Shown here: positions 61,381 to 64,000 of the stretch, in pieces | How positions within the stretch are numbered: position 1 is the stretch's first letter | How the letters are laid out: each line of letters opens with the position of its first letter | Source of the DNA: Halosimplex amylolyticum | GTDB lineage: Archaea; Halobacteriota; Halobacteria; Halobacteriales; Haloarculaceae | Assembly: GCF_051414035.1 (NCBI RefSeq) | Contig: NZ_JBLKNW010000001.1 | Coordinates: 310,001-374,000 of the forward strand | Length of the DNA: 64,000 bases | Direction: 5' to 3' | Program-made: the position numbers and the translations under genes | The notes under the pieces: generated by a model | The model's database searches: none | What the model was told of the DNA's origin: nothing | The model's input: the letters and a program-made list of their open reading frames with translations, nothing else

Positions 61381-62708
61381 AGGGGTTCGTCCTCGCCGGA
61401 ACGAGTTCCGGCGTCGGCAAGACGGTCGCCACGCTGGCGGTGATCCGGGCGCTGGAACGCGAGGGGCTGGCCGTCCAGCCGGCGAAAGCCGGTCCGGACT
61501 TCATCGACCCCAGCCACCACGAACAGGTAGCCGGCACCCCGTCACGAACGCTCGATCGGTGGCTCCAGGGCGAGGCCGGTCTGCGCCGGAACTACCGTCG
61601 GGGCGAGGGCGACGTCTGCGTCGTCGAGGGCGTCATGGGACTGTACGACGGTGACGGGTCGAGTACGGCGATGGTCGCCGAGTCGCTCGCCCTCCCGGTC
61701 GTCCTCGTCGTCGACGCGAGCGCGGGGATGGAAAGCGTCGCCGCGACGGCGCTGGGCTTTCGCGAGTACGCCGATACCGCGGGCCGCGATATCGACGTGG
61801 CAGGGGTCGTCGCCCAGCGCGCCCACGGCGGCCGTCACGCCGAGGGGATCCGCGGCGCGCTTCCGGAGGGGATGACCTACTTCGGCCGAATCCCGCCGCG
61901 AGACGACCTCGAAATCCCCGACCGGCATCTGGGACTCCACATGGGAGGCGAGTCGCCCGTCGATCACGACGCCCTCGACGCCGCGGCCGAACACCTCCGG
62001 ACCGACCGCCTGCGCGAGGTCGCGCGAACGCCGCCGGACCACGACGGGTCGACCGTGGCGCCGGACCGCCCGACTTCGGCCGTATCCGGCGGTGAATCAC
62101 CGCATCGCCGCGTCGCCGTCGCACGGGACGAGGCGTTCTGTTTCGTCTACCCGGCGACGCTCGAACGCCTCGGCGAACGGGCCGAAGTCGTCCCGTTCGA
62201 ACCGACCGCGGGCGACGACCTGCCCGACTGCGACGGGGTGTACCTGCCCGGCGGCTACCCCGAGCGCCACGCCGCCGCACTGGCCGACAGCCCCGCACTC
62301 GCGTCAGTGGGCGACCGCGCAGCCGACGGATTGCCGGTCTTCGGGGAGTGTGGTGGGCTAATGGCGCTGTCCGAGTCGCTGACGACCGCGGACGGCGAGA
62401 CGCACGAGATGGCCGGCGTGCTCCCCGCGGACGTGCGGATGCACGACCGCTACCAGGCGCTCGACCACGTCGAACTCCGGGCAAGCCGTAACACGCTCAC
62501 CGCCTCGGCCGGGGAGACGCGCCGCGGTCACGAGTTCCACTACTCCTCGGCGGACACGGCCTCCGACGCCCGCTTCGCGTTCGACGTCGAGCGCGGCGAC
62601 GGCATCGCCGACGGCCGCGACGGACTCACCGAACACCGGACGCTCGGCACCTACTGCCACTGCCACCCCGAGAGCGGCGCCTTCGACGCGTTCCTGGACG
62701 CGCTGTAG
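61377..62708 (+). CDS. cbiA: Cobyrinic acid a,c-diamide synthase
   Basis: 443 residues. N-terminal ATPase domain: GTSSGVGKTVATLAVIRAL (P-loop), AGPDFIDPSHH, VVEGVMGLYDGDGSS, and DASAGMESVAATALGF. C-terminal class I-like glutaminase domain: RVAVARDEAFCFVYPATLERL, GVYLPGGYPERHA, nucleophile Cys in FGECGGLMALSES and His in the TLGTYCHCHPE region. It amidates the a and c side chains of cobyrinate. It overlaps the preceding cbiE. The two cobalamin genes are isolated from other cob/cbi genes in this window. Confidence 0.95.
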   Translation: MKGFVLAGTSSGVGKTVATLAVIRALEREGLAVQPAKAGPDFIDPSHHEQVAGTPSRTLDRWLQGEAGLRRNYRRGEGDVCVVEGVMGLYDGDGSSTAMVAESLALPVVLVVDASAGMESVAATALGFREYADTAGRDIDVAGVVAQRAHGGRHAEGIRGALPEGMTYFGRIPPRDDLEIPDRHLGLHMGGESPVDHDALDAAAEHLRTDRLREVARTPPDHDGSTVAPDRPTSAVSGGESPHRRVAVARDEAFCFVYPATLERLGERAEVVPFEPTAGDDLPDCDGVYLPGGYPERHAAALADSPALASVGDRAADGLPVFGECGGLMALSESLTTADGETHEMAGVLPADVRMHDRYQALDHVELRASRNTLTASAGETRRGHEFHYSSADTASDARFAFDVERGDGIADGRDGLTEHRTLGTYCHCHPESGAFDAFLDAL

Positions 62709-62903
62709 CTGGTTTTCGAGGCTTCGCTCGGTTCCGGGGTAGCCGCCTCACCATCAATTTTATATCGCGGCATGCGATTCATCGGGGCGGTTGACCACAG
62801 ACCGGCAGGTCGTCGAGAGATGTCGAGAACCCCCGGAAGCGGTCGTGAGAACGGAAATCTTGCCACCGGGGCGGTGAATCTCGCACCTCGATCGTTCTCG
62901 GCG
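62709..62903. other. Spacer with TATA-like element
   Basis: The 195-base spacer between the convergent cbiA and hydrolase genes contains ATTTTATATCG at 62757-62767. No gene follows it on the plus strand other than a frame antisense to the hydrolase gene. I see nothing else in it. Confidence 0.3.
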
Positions 62904-63755
62904 CTACTGCGGGACGAACTCGCGAATCAGGTCGATCACGGCCGCTGGTCGTTCCCGCGGCGCCCAGTGAGCGCACTCGGTGAGGAGGTGGAACTCCGAG
63001 TCGGGGATGCGGGCCGCGGCCCGCTCGCTCCAGCGGTGGGGGAACACCTCGTCGTGGGCGCCGTGGAGGAGCAGCGTGGGGACCGCGAGTACGTCCAGGC
63101 GGTCCGAGAAGTCGGTCCGATACCCGTCGCTCGTGACCTCTGCCGCCCGAAAACTCCGGTAGGCCCTGCCGACGCCGGGACGTTTGACCTCCTCCCAGAC
63201 GGCGTCGACCGCGTCCTCGGAGAGTGCGTCCGTGTCGTGGACGATGTTCTCGAGACTCGCCTTCGTGAACCCCCGGCTCCGGCGCATGAGCGCGATGGCC
63301 GCCTTGTTGAACACCGCGGTCTTCGACAGCAGCGCCGTGAGCCATCCGTTCGCGAGTTCACGGCCGAGTCCGTAGCTGTCGATCAGGACCAGCCGATCGA
63401 CCGCCGCGGACGACCGGAGCGCGAGCCCGAGCGCGGCGCCGCCGCCCATGGATATCCCGGCGATCGCGGTCGATTCCAGCCCGACGGTCTCGACGAACGA
63501 GTCGAGGGCGTCGACGTGGAACGACAGCGAGTACGTCACGTCGGGTTTCGCGCTCCGACCGTACCCCAGTAAGTCGGGGGCGACGACGTGGTAGTCCCGA
63601 GCCAGCGACTCGAGAACGCCACCCCAGCTGACGTGCGCGGCGTCAATGATCCCCCCGTGGACGAGCACCAGCGGCGGCGCGTCGGGGTCACCGGCCGCGA
63701 GGTAGTGCATGCGATGTCCCTCGACGACCGCCGTCTGGTGCGTTCGGTCGACCAT
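62904..63755 (-). CDS. Alpha/beta hydrolase
   Basis: 283 residues. Core motifs: PPLVLVHGGIIDAAHVSWGGVLESLA (oxyanion HG), VVAPDLLGYGRS, nucleophile Ser in IAGISMGGGAALGLAL, Asp in LHGAHDEVFPHRWSE and His in CAHWAPRERP. The lid between strands 6 and 7 is helical. The family includes esterases, haloperoxidase-like and C-C bond hydrolases, so the substrate is open. The start at 63755 (MVDRTHQ) precedes the fold; a longer frame to 63800 is possible. The neighbour upstream is also a hydrolase, so they may be a tandem pair. Confidence 0.88.
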   Translation of the reverse strand: MVDRTHQTAVVEGHRMHYLAAGDPDAPPLVLVHGGIIDAAHVSWGGVLESLARDYHVVAPDLLGYGRSAKPDVTYSLSFHVDALDSFVETVGLESTAIAGISMGGGAALGLALRSSAAVDRLVLIDSYGLGRELANGWLTALLSKTAVFNKAAIALMRRSRGFTKASLENIVHDTDALSEDAVDAVWEEVKRPGVGRAYRSFRAAEVTSDGYRTDFSDRLDVLAVPTLLLHGAHDEVFPHRWSERAAARIPDSEFHLLTECAHWAPRERPAAVIDLIREFVPQ

Positions 63756-63780
63756 GTCGGCATCTCGTCCGCCTGCGCAT

Positions 63781-64000
63781 TCAATCTCGGGGAGCGACAC
63801 GTTCGAGAACGCCGGGTCGGCCGGCCAGGAGCGCCGTCAGGTGGTCGGCGTCGAGCCGCCGCAGCTCACCGTCGGAAAGCCTGCGAGAGAGTCGCTCGGC
63901 GCCGGAAATCGGCACGTTCGAATCGCGCTCGCCGTGCCACAGCGTCACCGGACAGTCGACGGCCGACACCGGGAACCCCCAGTCGCCGACCACCCAGGCC
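63781..64000 (-). CDS. Alpha/beta hydrolase, C-terminal part (5' end outside window)
   Basis: The frame enters from the right edge and gives about 72 residues ending at 63781: WVVGDWGFPVSAVDCPVTLWHGERDSNVPISGAERL with the Asp of the catalytic triad in GERDSNVP, then LSDGELRRLDADHLTALLAGRP with the His in DADHLT. Similar in layout to the hydrolase at 62904-63755, whose start is 25 bases further on. The N-terminal half with the nucleophile is outside the window, so the subfamily cannot be told. Confidence 0.75.
   Translation of the reverse strand, partial: AWVVGDWGFPVSAVDCPVTLWHGERDSNVPISGAERLSRRLSDGELRRLDADHLTALLAGRPGVLERVAPRD

Noticed and set aside
62772..63572. Plus-strand frame after a TATA-like box, antisense to the hydrolase gene
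   Set aside because: The TATA box lies only 5 bases before the ATG, too near for a promoter, and the minus strand has a complete alpha/beta hydrolase.

Overview
The window is from an extremely halophilic archaeon (class Halobacteria). The evidence is a very high G+C content, strongly acidic predicted proteins, genes that start at or close to an archaeal TATA box, and many families I know mainly from haloarchaea: DUF7344-type winged helices, HTH_10/Bat-like regulators, HalX, amphi-Trp/DUF1508, a histone doublet, an RPA-like protein, Agl23, a bacterial-type NAD-dependent DNA ligase and UvrC, and GH42 beta-galactosidase. I cannot name the genus with confidence. No IS element, CRISPR array or provirus is visible.

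Layout. 1-1.2 kb: the 3' end of an Azf-like epimerase/dehydrogenase followed by a broken second copy of its 3' end, then a small winged-helix regulator. 1.4-8 kb: a signalling cassette of a GAF-PAS7-GAF histidine kinase, a stand-alone receiver, and a receiver-GAF-HTH_10 transcription factor, each overlapping the next. 8-14.5 kb: small haloarchaeal genes (tandem winged helix, amphi-Trp/DUF1508, DUF309, two DUF6653-like paralogues, VOC, cupin, membrane protein), tRNA-Arg(GCG) with a nearby copy of its 3' end, and a Tat lipoprotein. 14.5-20.4 kb: an information-processing block of an RPA-like ssDNA-binding protein, a histone doublet, an HDAC-family deacetylase, the CCA-adding enzyme and an intron-containing tRNA-Asn(GTT).

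21-24.5 kb: a zinc-ribbon ArsR-like regulator, then metY-metX (sulfhydrylation route to homocysteine). 24.6-28.5 kb: an unusual island with a 705-residue CHAT (caspase-like) protein, a convergent 46-residue single-span peptide, a DUF7504-like protein and a HalX protein with a degenerate receiver. 28.5-42.9 kb: housekeeping and envelope genes (ketopantoate reductase, Agl23-like, riboflavin synthase, PrsW, PdxT, HisE, NOG1-like GTPase, SIMPL, DUF389, Hsp20, aminotransferase).

43-48 kb: a quinol-type nitric oxide reductase followed by a transducer with no extracellular sensor domain, whose stop codon overlaps a seven-helix microbial-rhodopsin homologue in which Arg replaces the retinal lysine. 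48-64 kb: NAD-dependent DNA ligase, an ABC exporter pair, membrane proteins, UvrC, a lipoprotein, GH42 beta-galactosidase, two cobalamin genes (CbiE-CbiA) and two alpha/beta hydrolases, the last cut by the window edge.

The strongest leads are the CHAT/small-peptide island, the transducer plus lysine-less opsin beside the NO reductase, the tRNA-Asn intron with a complete bulge-helix-bulge, and two families of non-coding fold-back repeats whose arms differ between copies but stay complementary within each copy.
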